A program made the translations under genes and the position numbers. Shown here piece after piece: positions 37,354 through 47,980 of a DNA stretch of 64,000 nucleotides (position 1 is the stretch's first letter; each line of letters begins with the position of its first letter). Source of the DNA: Cytospora piceicola (lineage: Eukaryota > Ascomycota > Sordariomycetes > Diaporthales > Cytosporaceae); contig JALQBC010000072.1 in NCBI GenBank assembly GCA_023375675.1, positions 36,290 to 100,289 of the forward strand, read 5' to 3'. The notes beneath the pieces are model-generated. The model worked only from the letters and a program-made list of their open reading frames with translations, was not told where the DNA came from and searched no databases.

Positions 37354-38317
37354 TCAGTGTATGTGTTTTTTTTTTGGGGGGGGGGTGGCCATTCGGTCAA
37401 TCCGGCAGGTACGTACCTAATTGCGCATAGCGACCTCACATCGCCAGATTCCGAAAGTGACATGGTCACCGCCCCCTCCTGCTGTTGATACAATTCGGTG
37501 GGAAAACTCATATATCGTTTACGTTTGAAGCGAATATTTGGCAAACAGATTCCATAGCATGTGTCTCTCTGTGGGCGTTGCGTGGTCAGCTTGGGTAACG
37601 AGCCTGTCCGCAGAAGTCGTATACGGAGATCCACATACGATTTGCCATCTTTTCCCTCTATATCGCCACACCGTCTTATGATCACCTCGAAATTTGGAAA
37701 AACAGCCTTATATATATATAGAAGTACTATCATGGTTATTTTTGACCATCAATAAGCTCATGGCCTCATTCCGGCCGTGTCCCGGTGGCATGTTACTTTT
37801 CATCCGAACGCAACTCCGGCTCGGGACCGGAATTGTGGGTCTCTGTACCGTCCACATCCGGGTCGCTGTTGTTCGTCACTAAATTATCTAAATTTATACA
37901 ACAAATTGCCGATAGCACACGCGCTCGCGCTCGCACACACACACACGCACGCACACACACATATATATATCTACGGGGTATGAAAGGTACACAGTTTTCA
38001 AGTTAAGAAATACGTAAATGCATGGAGTTCGACTCTACTCTCTAATCACTCACTCAGTGCCAACCCATTCTCGAACTCGATCTTATAATCCATCGATCCC
38101 CTTGTCGATTTGCTCCCGTTTTTAGTCAGTCATATCAGCTCACGTTACAGGTCTTCAAAATGCATGATGTGAAAAAGGAAGGCAATGGCTGCCCCTCGTT
38201 TGTAGATTCTCAAAGATTGGGTGCGAAGCCATAGTAAGCAAGAGCCCTATATTGCTTTCACCTGCAGATAGACCGTTCCGCTCCTCTTCCTGTAGTTGTT
38301 GTCTGTTGCTTTTCTAC

Positions 38318-41300
38318 TCATCCTAGGGACTGCACACGCTCTAGAGTCGCCAACCTGAGCTTCTCCAGCTCCTCAGCCTGTCCGCAGCACGCCCTCATAC
38401 GACACTCTAACGAGCTGATGGCGCCGGGCAGGTCCAAGGCATCGACCCTCTCCCATCCATGTTTCAGCGCCGCCAGCCTCCTCTGCTTATCCCTCCTCAC
38501 GTGTTTCATATCGTCAAGAACAGCGACCGACGAACTGACGAGCGACCGTACTGACGTCGTAAGGACCAATCTCTTAGTGTCGTGCAAGATCGCCCTGGCA
38601 ACCTCTTCGTCCTTCCGGATGCGAGTGAGGGCGGCCGAGAGCCTAGGCTGCTCAGAATCCGAAAGGGCGTGAAGCTTGCACAGGATGTCTTGGGCAGAAC
38701 GCAATGTGCCGGTTATCTGCCCGAGGCTAGCAGCCCGGGCCTCAAAGTCTCGCTTCCTTTCCATAATGGCGAGGAACGTAGAGGTGCACGCATCGGCAGC
38801 AGCGGTGACACCGGCCCCTGATAGCAGGGGTAGCTGCGGCACCCACGTCTCGATGTCGTCGGCTGCGGCTGCGGCTGCGGCTGCGGGTCCGGATCCGGGC
38901 TCGGTTTGTGCACGTGGGTTCGCAGTTGGGCTTGGATTTGGATTCGTATCGGCGTGAGCATGGGCATGGGCATGGGCATGGGCCACTGCGACCGTGGGCG
39001 GGCGGCCTGGATATGGTAATAGCCCGTATACCGCCGTCTTCTGGAGGAGAGCTGCGAGAATCGCCCGCCAGACACTTGGGTCCACAGAGACCTCTGCCAG
39101 CTCAAGCCCAGCCGTGAGGGCCCAGGCCGCGACGATGGCGAACACACCACAGTTGTCGCTATCGTCATCGTCCTGTTGGGGCCCCGCGACACGTGACGCG
39201 GGCCAAGATTGGATTGATGGCGATGTCGCTTGGTTGCTCAAGACGCCGGCGGGAAGGATCCTGGTGAGCAGGCTACGCATCGACTTCTGTTGCCAGTTCA
39301 TATACTCCGGGTTCAGACCTGGCTTGGAATCATAGACGTGCAGGCGACCACTAGAGATATCCGCCCAGACAAGGGACCAATGTTGAGACCGAAAGGCCAA
39401 GGCGAAAATCCTGGGTGTGACCCCCGCGGCCTCGGTGACAGAGGCGAGAGGTTGTAGGGCAGGATGCGCTGCGGAAGGGTCAGCGGCCACCTCGCCGAGC
39501 ACCAAAGGGTCGACCGAGACCCAGTTGTGATGGTGGGCCTCCAGAAAACGCGCCATGATGTTCACCAGGGAGTCACTAAGCCATCGTCCGTTGCCCACTC
39601 TGCCGAGTTCGTCAGACGACGTAGCTGCCGTAGCCCATGGATCGTCCGTGCCGGCAGTGGAGGTGGTGGCCGAAGCTCTGTCATCGTCGGAAGAGGTATT
39701 GATGTTGATGTTGATGTTTTTGCTGCCGTCGGCGTCGTCGTTGCTCGGCCTGTTGTTATCGTCCGGATCATAATGCAACGACTCGGTCGAGGCCAGTGTG
39801 TTGTCATCGGGACATGAAACTACTGTCTTCCGCAGCTTACTGGGACGAGCTAACAGCCCAGCGCACTCGGCCGACTCTCCTGCTGCGTGTTCATCTGGGC
39901 TGTAATCGATGTCACGTTTCCGCCCACCGCCCAGAGGGCCGTTAGTCTTGTCGAATCCGGGGTCGGGTTCACCAAAGGGTTGAGGGTCAAGACGAGGAGG
40001 AGGAGCAGGAGGTGTTGTCGTAAACATGGGACTCAGACTCGGACCGGGACTTGCGAGGCTGTTGTGATGGTGAGCCGGCGGCGATGAGTAACCATCTATC
40101 AGGATGGGAAGAATGTCGCCGGGGAGATAAGGCTCGAAATGTGATACCACGAGCTCGTCGGACTCGCCGTGCTCGTCGGGCTGAAGGCACCTGCCGTGCT
40201 CGGGGCTGAGCTCAGGTCGAGAGCGGTCGAGAATGCCTAGATTTGAAAAGAGAGAAAAAACCAATGGTAAGTAAAGTGTAAGTGGAGTGGTTGGAACAGG
40301 AAGGGCACAAACCATCTCCAGAAACATCGTTTTGGGCGTCGCTACCCTGGTGCATTTCTGATTGATGAGGACCATCCAGGTCTGGTTCGCCTGCAGTGAC
40401 GGCGAGCAGCTTCTCCTGGTCCGGGTCAGCTTTTCTAGAAGCTGGGGTCGACTTGTCACCGTTGTTGCCGTGGCTGCCTACACTGGCAGCACCACGGGGA
40501 GCATCCGATTCTCCATTATTAGTGCTTGGTTCTGAGCCGCGGGCCACCGGAGCATTACTACCGCTGCCTTGTCCAACCTGTCCATCTTGTCCATCTTGTC
40601 CATCCTGTCCATCCTGTCCATCCTGTCCATCTTGTCCATCTTGTTCATGTTTATCGCCTCCGATTTCCTCCCCCTCGTCCTGGCGTGGACGGGCAACTCC
40701 AAGCAAGTCCTGCAGGTCCTTGAAGTCCTTGAGAGTAAAACCCTCAGGGCCATGGCTCATCGCTTGGGTGGCGAAGACACGACGGTTGATGATGTCTGCG
40801 GCAGTCTGGCTGGAGCCGCCGCCAAGGCGTTGCTTGCGTTGGTTGAGAAGGGCGGGATAGATGGTGTCTATAAGGGGTCGCTGCTGAAGTGGTTTTTGCT
40901 TTTGTTGTACCTTTTTTGGCAGGCTCTCGTTCTCATTGTCGTCCTCGTTGTCGCCGTCGTCATCGTTGTCGCCGTCGCCATCGTTCTCGTTCTTGGCTTT
41001 GGCGTGCTCGTTGAGAAGAGCGCGGAAGGTAGCAAATGTGTTGGTGGCGAGTACATTACTTCCAAAGTACAACAGGAGGTAGATGCCGTTGTCTGTTCTT
41101 GCGGGAGGGCCAATGCCGAGCCGTGCTGCCACTCTGTGTTGAGATTTGATAGACACTCGAGATGTGTCTACCACCACCTGCTGCCCTTTGCCTTTTTCCT
41201 TTCCCTTCGCCTTCGCCTTCGCCTTTCCCTTCCCATTTCCCCCATTAGGCTGGCCCTGGTCCTGGCCCCATTTGAACTCGGCCTGGAGTGCGGTTCGCAG

Positions 41301-41588
41301 GGTGTTATCGTCCAGCTGGGAGATGGCAAGGTCGGCAAACGTCGCAGGTACCACGTCGCCGTCGCCGTCCCCGGGTGCGTCGCCATGTTGATGGGAGGAG
41401 GAAGGGACGTGAATGCCAATCCGGCCGCGGTCGAAAGCTACAGCCACGCGCCTCTAGCTCCGTGCTGTATCGTAGTTCGACCTGCTGCAGACTCTCTTCA
41501 GTTCGGCGAAGGCGTCGCGGAAGGCGGTGGTAGCATCAGCAGTGGCACCTGGCTGCTGTTGCAAGCGGGTCGACTGGCGCGTGGCCAT
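38318..41588 (-). CDS. Ulp1-type (peptidase C48) cysteine protease, large accessory protein
   Basis: Likely a SUMO/ubiquitin-like protein peptidase. A clear intron (40312-40237) joins the upstream exon to 40236-38318. The C48 catalytic set is complete and in order: WLSDSLVNI, His in QHWSLVW (39380-39382), Asp in VYDSKPG (39329-39331), oxyanion Gln in GPQQ and Cys in DNCGVF (39149-39151). The rest is disordered and repeat-rich: Asp/Glu/Asn tracts, a Lys/Gly run, a (GQD)n repeat coded by 40569-40648, and a C-terminal helical region of about 120 residues. The 5' end is unclear. The best ATG (41588, MATRQSTRLQ) is in the same frame as the long exon but separated from it by one TAG at 41454-41456; a very short intron or a real nonsense mutation are both possible. 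It stands at the left end of the accessory gene array. Confidence 0.75.
40569..40648. repeat. 9-bp coding minisatellite
   Basis: About nine copies of TGTCCATCT/TGTCCATCC on the plus strand, encoding a Gly-Gln-Asp repeat in the protease on the minus strand. Copy number is likely to vary. Confidence 0.8.
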
Positions 41589-42571
41589 TTGTGTGTCGTT
41601 TTCGAACTGTCTGTCTACTGTCTGTCCTGAGGGCGTCTCGTCGTCGTAGTCTTTTGTATAGTACTGCGCATTGTGTACGAAGATGAAGTAAGAGTATCTA
41701 GGCAAGTACTCAAGACACACACACATCCGGAGATGTAAACACGGCGCGGGCTGGCGGGGTGACGGCCTGTCACGAGTGTGGCTGTGGCTATGGCTGTGGC
41801 TGTGGCTGTGGCAGAGGTAGCTGTGGCTGTGGTAGACGTTGGCTGTAAGCAGTGGTGGCTGTGGCAGGGAGTGGCAGTGGCTGTGGTGGCCGGTGTGGCT
41901 GTGATACACAGATAACCCTAACCCCAGGTGCCCGGGAAGTACCGACGTACTTACATAGTACGTAGCTGACGTAAGTGCCGAGGTGGGTACGCGGGGTCAA
42001 ACGCGGGGTCGCCGAACATTGAAAATGGCCGTTTCGGGACCGAACATCCATCTTCACGTAGCAGCACATGTACACGTCGCCGGTCCTAATGATTCAGATT
42101 ATGGGACACGGTTGGCAAGTATACTTTGCCTGTGAAATGGGCATCTCGGTCGACGTGTACGGCCTGATAAGCCTGGGCTCTACAGATAGCATCCTGTCCA
42201 TGTACGTATTGCTGCACATGTGAGCTCTGGAAGCTATGAAGGGATGGGTTAAGGGTGTTTTCCGCGGGTTTATAGAGGTGTGGTGTATGGCTCATGAGTT
42301 GACTCCTGGGGCTATATATATATATATACCCCTATATATGAATATTGATATGTATACATTCAGAACAGTATGAACTGGGGTTGCAAGCTGCCTCTTCTCT
42401 TTGTAGCGAACGTCTTGTTTACCACGTTGTCTCCGCTCTGGTCAAAGGTTCAGAATACCTGCTGCATGCACGATATAATCGAATGTTCGTAACACCATTT
42501 GGTTGCAGGGTATCGACTCAAGCAGCATAGCACAGACATACATACACAATTTTCTATTCTGTTAATCCCAC
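41589..42571. other. Intergenic region with GTGGCT repeat and telomere-like tract
   Basis: It holds a (GTGGCT)n tract with interruptions (41777-41890), the telomere-like TAACCCTAACCCC at 41913-41925 and a TA run near 42318. Frames over the repeats are low-complexity Ser/His artefacts. No gene recognised. Confidence 0.6.
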
Positions 42572-44404
42572 TTACCCAGGAGGCGGGAACGTATCCTCCA
42601 GGTAGCGTTGATACGTATACAAGTGTCGACTGTGGTAGAGCAGCTTCGATCCCATCGCAGCGAGTGAACCTATGATCTGGGGCAAGTCAGGAAGTGAGTA
42701 GTAGACAGTAGTTGTGACTACCTCGGGGGTTTCCCTCTCCGCCTTCTTGATGACCATCTCGCCATCAAAAAGCTGCCGCAACTCCACGGCCAGCGATGTC
42801 CAGAGCTCCGAGGTGCTGTTTATCGCGACGATAGTATGGTCTATTCGATTCCTGGCCATGCCGACATAGTTGCGAAACCTCTTCAACGTATCCCAGTCCC
42901 TCCTGCGATTAGCCGTTTCATCCTGCTCCGTGGACGTTGCGTTTCCCTTGTCAGGCCACAGACTTGTCCATAGCCAGGATAACACGCCTCTATTGTTTCT
43001 AGCCTTGATGCCATGTCGGCTATCATAACCATGCAGGTGAAGAAAACCGACCACCTCTTTGGCTCCATTCCAAACAGCGGATTCGTTCTCAAAACGATGC
43101 AGGGCAGTGTCGAGTAGCTCTAAAGATTCCTGGAGATGCTGTGCGGCTGTATACAGAAGGATGGCAGGCTGGGCTTCGAACACTGGCTCCTCTTCCTGCC
43201 AGGCAAAGAACTTGTGTAGTGTCCTGTTGAGCACCCAGAGATCCCATGTACGCCGGGTTGCAGGATCCAGATCAACCCATAGCGGCTCAAGGTGGCCGTG
43301 ATCCCACCACTCGCCGACAGCAGCCCATGCCTCCGCCTCGTTCTCGCCTCGCTCCAGCAATTCAGCTCCCCATCCATTCCACAGCCAGAGGGCCAGGTTC
43401 CAGACGGTTGAGGACTCGTGGACTGCCAGATCATGCATGGCCCAGTGCCACTTACTCAGACTCCAACTTGCTCGGGAGAGAGCTCTCTTGGCCGCATAGT
43501 ATGCCTCCTCGACACGTTCAAACCCCACCGCCGCCATTCCCTGCGTGTTCTGCATTGGGTCCCGCATGCGTTGCCATTCATCCCAAGCCCATTCGAGGTA
43601 TCGAGGAGGCCCTCTCATTTTCCTCAGCAACCCATGCCAGTGGTTTTCCGATGCGCTGGACAGGACATGCATGATCCAGTCATCAACGGCGACATGTTCG
43701 CTGCGCAGCATCAGAGTTTCCCACAGATACCAGTACATCTCGACATCTATGTCGTCGAAGCAACGTACGAGCTGCCAGTTCAAGACAGTCAGAAGCTCCC
43801 CGTTATACAAGGGATCCCATTCGGGTGGAAACAGGCCACTTGTACCGTTCGACGTCACAAAAGGGTAGTCGTCATCCTGGCCGTAGCCAGGATACCCTGT
43901 CGTGTACGCATGGTAGTCATGGCTGCTTCGAGGCGGGCCCGGGCTCGGTAGCAGGCGGTGAATTTGGTGGGGGCTTTGGAGGATGAAATTTCCCGAGCTG
44001 AGGATCTGGCCATAACCCTTATAGATAGCCTCGAGACGCTGGATAAGGGGAAAGGTCGTATGAGATACTCGGGGTGAATACCACCCAAGACACGAAGTCA
44101 CCAGAGACGAAAACAACGCCCTGACCCCGGATGCAGCAGCCCCAGAAGCCCTAGCCCCAGTTGATCCAGCTGTCTTGGTAGATCCCTCCCTATTCTCGGA
44201 CATGAGAGCAAGGAGGAGTAGGTGGACGACGAGGCAAGCCGTGGCTGTCCAGATGGGCAAGAGATACCACCATCCCTTGCGGAATGTGGCCCGGAACCCA
44301 GGTCCTCGAACAAATCGAAACTGGACCTGAAACCTGTAGAACGGTTGTTGTTGCTCCTCTGGTTCGTCCGGTAAAGGTGGCGGTGGTGGTGGTGGCGACG
44401 CCAT
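42572..44404 (-). CDS. Single-pass type II membrane protein, Trp-rich, unknown family
   Basis: A 610-residue uninterrupted frame with a good ATG. The layout is a proline-run N-tail (eight Pro at about 4-11), one hydrophobic span (about 45-68) flanked by basic residues on the N-side, then a long, Trp- and Tyr-rich, probably extracytoplasmic domain. That domain has repeated W-x-x-W patterns (WHWAMHDL, LWLWNGWG) and a few N-glycosylation sites. The coding signal is good: the frame is long and not explained by low complexity. I do not recognise the domain. It is divergent from the next gene, with 376 bp between starts; the next two genes have the same single-span layout, suggesting related roles at one membrane. 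Confidence 0.75.
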   Translation of the reverse strand: MASPPPPPPPLPDEPEEQQQPFYRFQVQFRFVRGPGFRATFRKGWWYLLPIWTATACLVVHLLLLALMSENREGSTKTAGSTGARASGAAASGVRALFSSLVTSCLGWYSPRVSHTTFPLIQRLEAIYKGYGQILSSGNFILQSPHQIHRLLPSPGPPRSSHDYHAYTTGYPGYGQDDDYPFVTSNGTSGLFPPEWDPLYNGELLTVLNWQLVRCFDDIDVEMYWYLWETLMLRSEHVAVDDWIMHVLSSASENHWHGLLRKMRGPPRYLEWAWDEWQRMRDPMQNTQGMAAVGFERVEEAYYAAKRALSRASWSLSKWHWAMHDLAVHESSTVWNLALWLWNGWGAELLERGENEAEAWAAVGEWWDHGHLEPLWVDLDPATRRTWDLWVLNRTLHKFFAWQEEEPVFEAQPAILLYTAAQHLQESLELLDTALHRFENESAVWNGAKEVVGFLHLHGYDSRHGIKARNNRGVLSWLWTSLWPDKGNATSTEQDETANRRRDWDTLKRFRNYVGMARNRIDHTIVAINSTSELWTSLAVELRQLFDGEMVIKKAERETPEVVTTTVYYSLPDLPQIIGSLAAMGSKLLYHSRHLYTYQRYLEDTFPPPG

Positions 44405-44780
44405 AATATGGTCTGATGTCCTGTTCTTGAAACACAGACTTGACTTGACCTGACTTGAACTTGACTCGCCTCGATCTAGATAGAGATATGTCTGGGCGAT
44501 TAAACGTCTTTACTCTTCTGATTGGATGTTGGGTGTGTGAGTGTGTGTGTGTGTGTGTGTGTTTACTGTTTCACTTTCTTTGTAATCCTTTGTCTGTGGT
44601 TGTTGGCTGCAAACGGCTCATCTTCCTCTTTCTGCCACACCAGAACATCACAGCCAGCCTAACAGAAGAAATTCTATTAGATGATCCCTTATTGCCAGTA
44701 ATTTACCAAACTGGCCCGAGTTAAGTCAATTGTTTAGTCGGCGAAAGCGGTAACCGAAACGGGCAAACAACTTACAAAAT
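44405..44780. promoter_or_regulatory. Divergent promoter of two membrane-protein genes
   Basis: 376 bp between opposite start codons, with a (GT)n microsatellite at 44532-44562. The two membrane-protein genes probably share this promoter region. Confidence 0.5.
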
Positions 44781-46202
44781 ATGTCTGCCAACGACCAAGG
44801 TGCCAAATTACCGCCCATTGATGAACACGAGAACGAAGACAGTTGGGGCCAGAGGGCACCCGACTTTGCAAGGTGGAATGGAAGACTTATCCAGGCCGGA
44901 CAAGATGAACAACCTGACGCTGATGGTGGTATCATGACGACCGGCATCAGGCAGAGACACAGGCAGCTTGAGGACGGCGACAGCAAGGTCCAGAAGACCA
45001 GCAACAGAAGTTCGAAGACCATGAAGGCCGAGAAGAAAGTGGACGGGGATCATCAGAGGCAGAAGAGCCAGAAATCTTACCTCACTTTGAAGCCCCTCAT
45101 CTTCCAGAGCATCATAGCCCTGCTCGTCGTGCTAATCGTGGCTACTACTGCTGGCCGGGCCATCGTGCGGGCGGCCACGGAAGCCCTGGAGCCATGGACA
45201 TGCCCACCGCCCCCTAAAGCTCGTCATGCTCATCCTGCCGGGGGGGATGAGGAGTCGCAGTTGCAATACATTACGTCGGCCATCCTGCCCTCTCTTGACG
45301 CAGACGGCCTTCGATGTCGCATGGCCTTCCTGCTCGCCCAGCTTCAAGACGTCCGCGCCGTCTTCTCGGACCACAACAAGCTCGCCCTGCCAACTGATTG
45401 GAACGTGGCAGAAATGGTGATGCTCCTCGGAAGTCTGCACGATCTTGGCCTACAGGCCGCCGGGAATATGTCAATCCTCCGGCGACAGCGCGATGCCCTA
45501 GATGCCCGTCGCGCGTACTCGTACGCCATGGCCCTCGGCCAAAATACCGGCTACCTGTTGGGCTCAGACGCAGGAGGCGTCAGTCTAGGCTCAGGCATAT
45601 TCTCATACCTGGTGCAGATAATTGCGTCTTGGCTATTGGGTCCTATGGACTGCCGCAGCGCAGGACATAAGTACCTCTTGTCTGTAGAGGGTGACACCTA
45701 CCAGGCATTTGCCAATGCAGACGATGTCACCACAACTATAGCCGGGGCCTCTGTCGACGTGATCAAGCAGCTGGATAAAAGAATCTGGGGCTTCTGTGGG
45801 TCACTGAAACTGGATGAGGGCTCGTCTTCGGTCGCGGGGTTATACTTGAAGCAGCAGAAAGTACAGAATCAGGATCATCGAGAAGACGGCAAACAAGGTG
45901 TGCCCCTCGAAGACGACGGCATGGCCACTTACAACGACGCATTTGCCGCATACTTCAACCTCTGCCACGATATCCGCTCCGCTCTCAGGTCCTGTGAAAC
46001 CGCCTTCGGAGTGGCCTCGGAGGTGGTGAGTGGCCCTGGCAAGCAGCCCCGTCCTAGGGAGTTACGAGAGGGCGACGCTCAGGATGAAGTATGGATGTGG
46101 TGCGTCAAGAACTCGGCCGGAGGAGCCGTGAGGCTGTTAGGCGATCTTCAACATGGCCTGGTCGACCGCAGCAGCCGGAACAAGGTCAAGGTTGGCTATT
46201 GA
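44781..46202 (+). CDS. Single-pass type II membrane protein, unknown family
   Basis: A 473-residue frame opening with an ATG 22 bp after an in-frame stop-rich leader. A charged, disordered N-terminal region (1-100) ends in a basic stretch; one transmembrane span follows (about 106-128, FQSIIALLVVLIVATTAG). The C-terminal 340 residues are helix-rich, with several Cys (CRMAFLLAQL, MDCRSAGHKY, GFCGSLKL, CHDIRSALRSC) that could form disulfides if extracytoplasmic. No family recognised. The layout matches the two neighbouring membrane proteins, and it shares a promoter region with the gene to the left. Confidence 0.72.
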   Translation: MSANDQGAKLPPIDEHENEDSWGQRAPDFARWNGRLIQAGQDEQPDADGGIMTTGIRQRHRQLEDGDSKVQKTSNRSSKTMKAEKKVDGDHQRQKSQKSYLTLKPLIFQSIIALLVVLIVATTAGRAIVRAATEALEPWTCPPPPKARHAHPAGGDEESQLQYITSAILPSLDADGLRCRMAFLLAQLQDVRAVFSDHNKLALPTDWNVAEMVMLLGSLHDLGLQAAGNMSILRRQRDALDARRAYSYAMALGQNTGYLLGSDAGGVSLGSGIFSYLVQIIASWLLGPMDCRSAGHKYLLSVEGDTYQAFANADDVTTTIAGASVDVIKQLDKRIWGFCGSLKLDEGSSSVAGLYLKQQKVQNQDHREDGKQGVPLEDDGMATYNDAFAAYFNLCHDIRSALRSCETAFGVASEVVSGPGKQPRPRELREGDAQDEVWMWCVKNSAGGAVRLLGDLQHGLVDRSSRNKVKVGY

Positions 46203-46740
46203 TACCGGCTCCCACCCAGAAAGATGGTTGAGATGAACTTACAAGCGAGTGTCAGTACCTGTGACAGTACCTGTGAAAGTCAGTACTTGTGGAAGCTTCG
46301 ACTAGCTTCCAATCGCAGTTTGTACAATCAATCACTATTTCTTGTAACTCACCTCCCACCTCCGAGGTCCTCCTGAAATTCGAGTACATACAGAGCCCCA
46401 TGAAGGCTTTTCAATAACAACCTGATCACGGTTACCTGATAGCAGGCTGCAGTTCAGAGAGATGTTTTCCCTTGTCTCCAGTCTTTCAGCACTGACACTC
46501 CCAGGAAGGACAAAGGTAGGTGGATGATACCTCAGGCTGTAAGTATGATTACTCACTCGTGCGACCGACACATATAGGCATAGAAACAGACTGAAAGATT
46601 GACTGACAGAGATATCACACGGCCACAGCCCACACGCTTGATTCTCATGTAATTACGTATCTGCAAGAGCCACAAGAGAATCTTGATCCAGCATCTCCAC
46701 TGCATGAGATACATACATACACACACAAACACTCATCAAC

Positions 46741-47658
46741 ATGCCACCAATTGCTCAACTCGGCGCCGCCCCAGCAGCCGCGGATCGCACAGGAGGAGGT
46801 CATGACCACTTTGACGGACATGGTCGGCGCCTCGGCCCAAGCATGCTGTCTCGCCAGATCACACTCGAGTTCCGTCTGTCGCTCTGGGTCTTCGCTGCTC
46901 TGTCTCTATTCCTAGTCACCGCGGTTGGAATCATAGGATGTCTACTCATCCCACCAGCCATGCCCCTACAGGCTCAGCAAGCTCTGGGCTTTTATCCTTC
47001 AACTTTTGCCGTGCCAACCAGTACCATAACTGTTACGGCAACCACGCAGCAGCAGGCTTTGACTGCCGCTAGATGCATCGTGGACGACGACGACGACGCT
47101 GACAAGCCCAAACCGAAGCTCAAGCCAAGCCAAAAGACCGTCAAACAGCTGAACCAGGACGCCGTGATTGTGGAGGCTTGCCAGCTCCTCGCCAGAATCG
47201 GAACTCTGCTCCAACAGCCATGGGGCCAAGTAGGCCTCGAGGAGTTCCTACTACGGGACAGCAAGGGCGCTGATCAGTCTCAGCCTCCAGCTTTGAGCGC
47301 TACTAGTACTGCTGGCATCGAAGAGGCAGAGGATGGCGATCCCAACAGCTCAGAGCCACCCAAGGACAAATCTTCTTCAGAGAAGGTCTCGGAGGTGCTG
47401 TGTGAGTCATGCCTGCGCGAGGAGGGAACCTCCGGATCCAATTTCCAGCCCGGACGTGCTCTGATGGAGAGGGTCGGCCTGCTCTGGGGTGATAGTAACT
47501 CTCGCACCATCTACACTCGGGAATTTTTGAGCAGGAAAGATGGGTATGGCGAGGAGGAGGACGTGGTGGTGAAGAGGGACAACAGCCCAGTCAAGTGGAG
47601 CCGGCGTCATGCTCAGAATATCTGTGAGGAAGTCTGGAACGGTGGTGACAATAACTGA
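46741..47658 (+). CDS. Small single-pass type II membrane protein, unknown family
   Basis: 305 residues. A short cytosolic tail (His/Gly-rich) and one span (about 47-70, SLWVFAALSLFLVTAVGIIG) are followed by a Thr-rich stalk, an Asp run, a Lys/Pro linker (KPKPKLKPSQK) and a C-terminal part with a CESC motif. It is in tandem with the preceding gene (538 bp gap) and convergent with the paralogue gene to its right. I know of no family with this architecture; it resembles its two neighbours in topology, not obviously in sequence. Confidence 0.68.
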   Translation: MPPIAQLGAAPAAADRTGGGHDHFDGHGRRLGPSMLSRQITLEFRLSLWVFAALSLFLVTAVGIIGCLLIPPAMPLQAQQALGFYPSTFAVPTSTITVTATTQQQALTAARCIVDDDDDADKPKPKLKPSQKTVKQLNQDAVIVEACQLLARIGTLLQQPWGQVGLEEFLLRDSKGADQSQPPALSATSTAGIEEAEDGDPNSSEPPKDKSSSEKVSEVLCESCLREEGTSGSNFQPGRALMERVGLLWGDSNSRTIYTREFLSRKDGYGEEEDVVVKRDNSPVKWSRRHAQNICEEVWNGGDNN

Positions 47659-47980
47659 CCTGACCGGCCATTTTGAATGGGATACAAGCTACCACCAGCT
47701 CCTGTGTTCTAGAGTAAAGAATGTTGAGTTGGGCTCATGGGTGAAGGTAGAGGTCTGTTTTCTGTCTTTTGCTTGCTCGTCCACTACAACAACTCGATCG
47801 TCTGTGTAAATAAGAAAAAGCAAGTAAGTATGGCTCTTACTTTGAATTATGGAGATAGTTCCTGCATCGTTGGATGATCTAATGCTGAGCATGCCGCGCG
47901 CCTACAATATTCCTTATCCCTCTCATCTCCTCCCTCCTTTATGCGTTCCTCAGTGCTCGTCTACTAACATCTCGCCGTCG

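Larger units (their letters stand above)
33301..38317. other. Gene-poor stretch
   Basis: About 5 kb without a convincing gene. Overlapping frames at 36160-36824 on both strands reach 100-215 codons but carry no recognised domain. They are partly explained by microsatellites: (TTC)n at 36848-36885 and (ATTGGT)n at 36893-36922. A CA/TA microsatellite occupies 37933-37970, and T10G10 lies at 37366-37385. Confidence 0.45.

Noticed and set aside
37302..37733. 143-codon minus-strand frame
   Set aside because: It runs through the T10G10 tract and has no recognisable feature.
40569..41630. 353-codon plus-strand frame opposite the protease gene
   Set aside because: It is the mirror of acidic and GQD repeats in the protease exon; the composition is Leu/Val/Ser low complexity with no domain.
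41454..42075. Ser/His-rich frames over the GTGGCT repeat
   Set aside because: Produced by the hexanucleotide repeat; no start context or homology beyond the short MATRQ segment used for the protease model.
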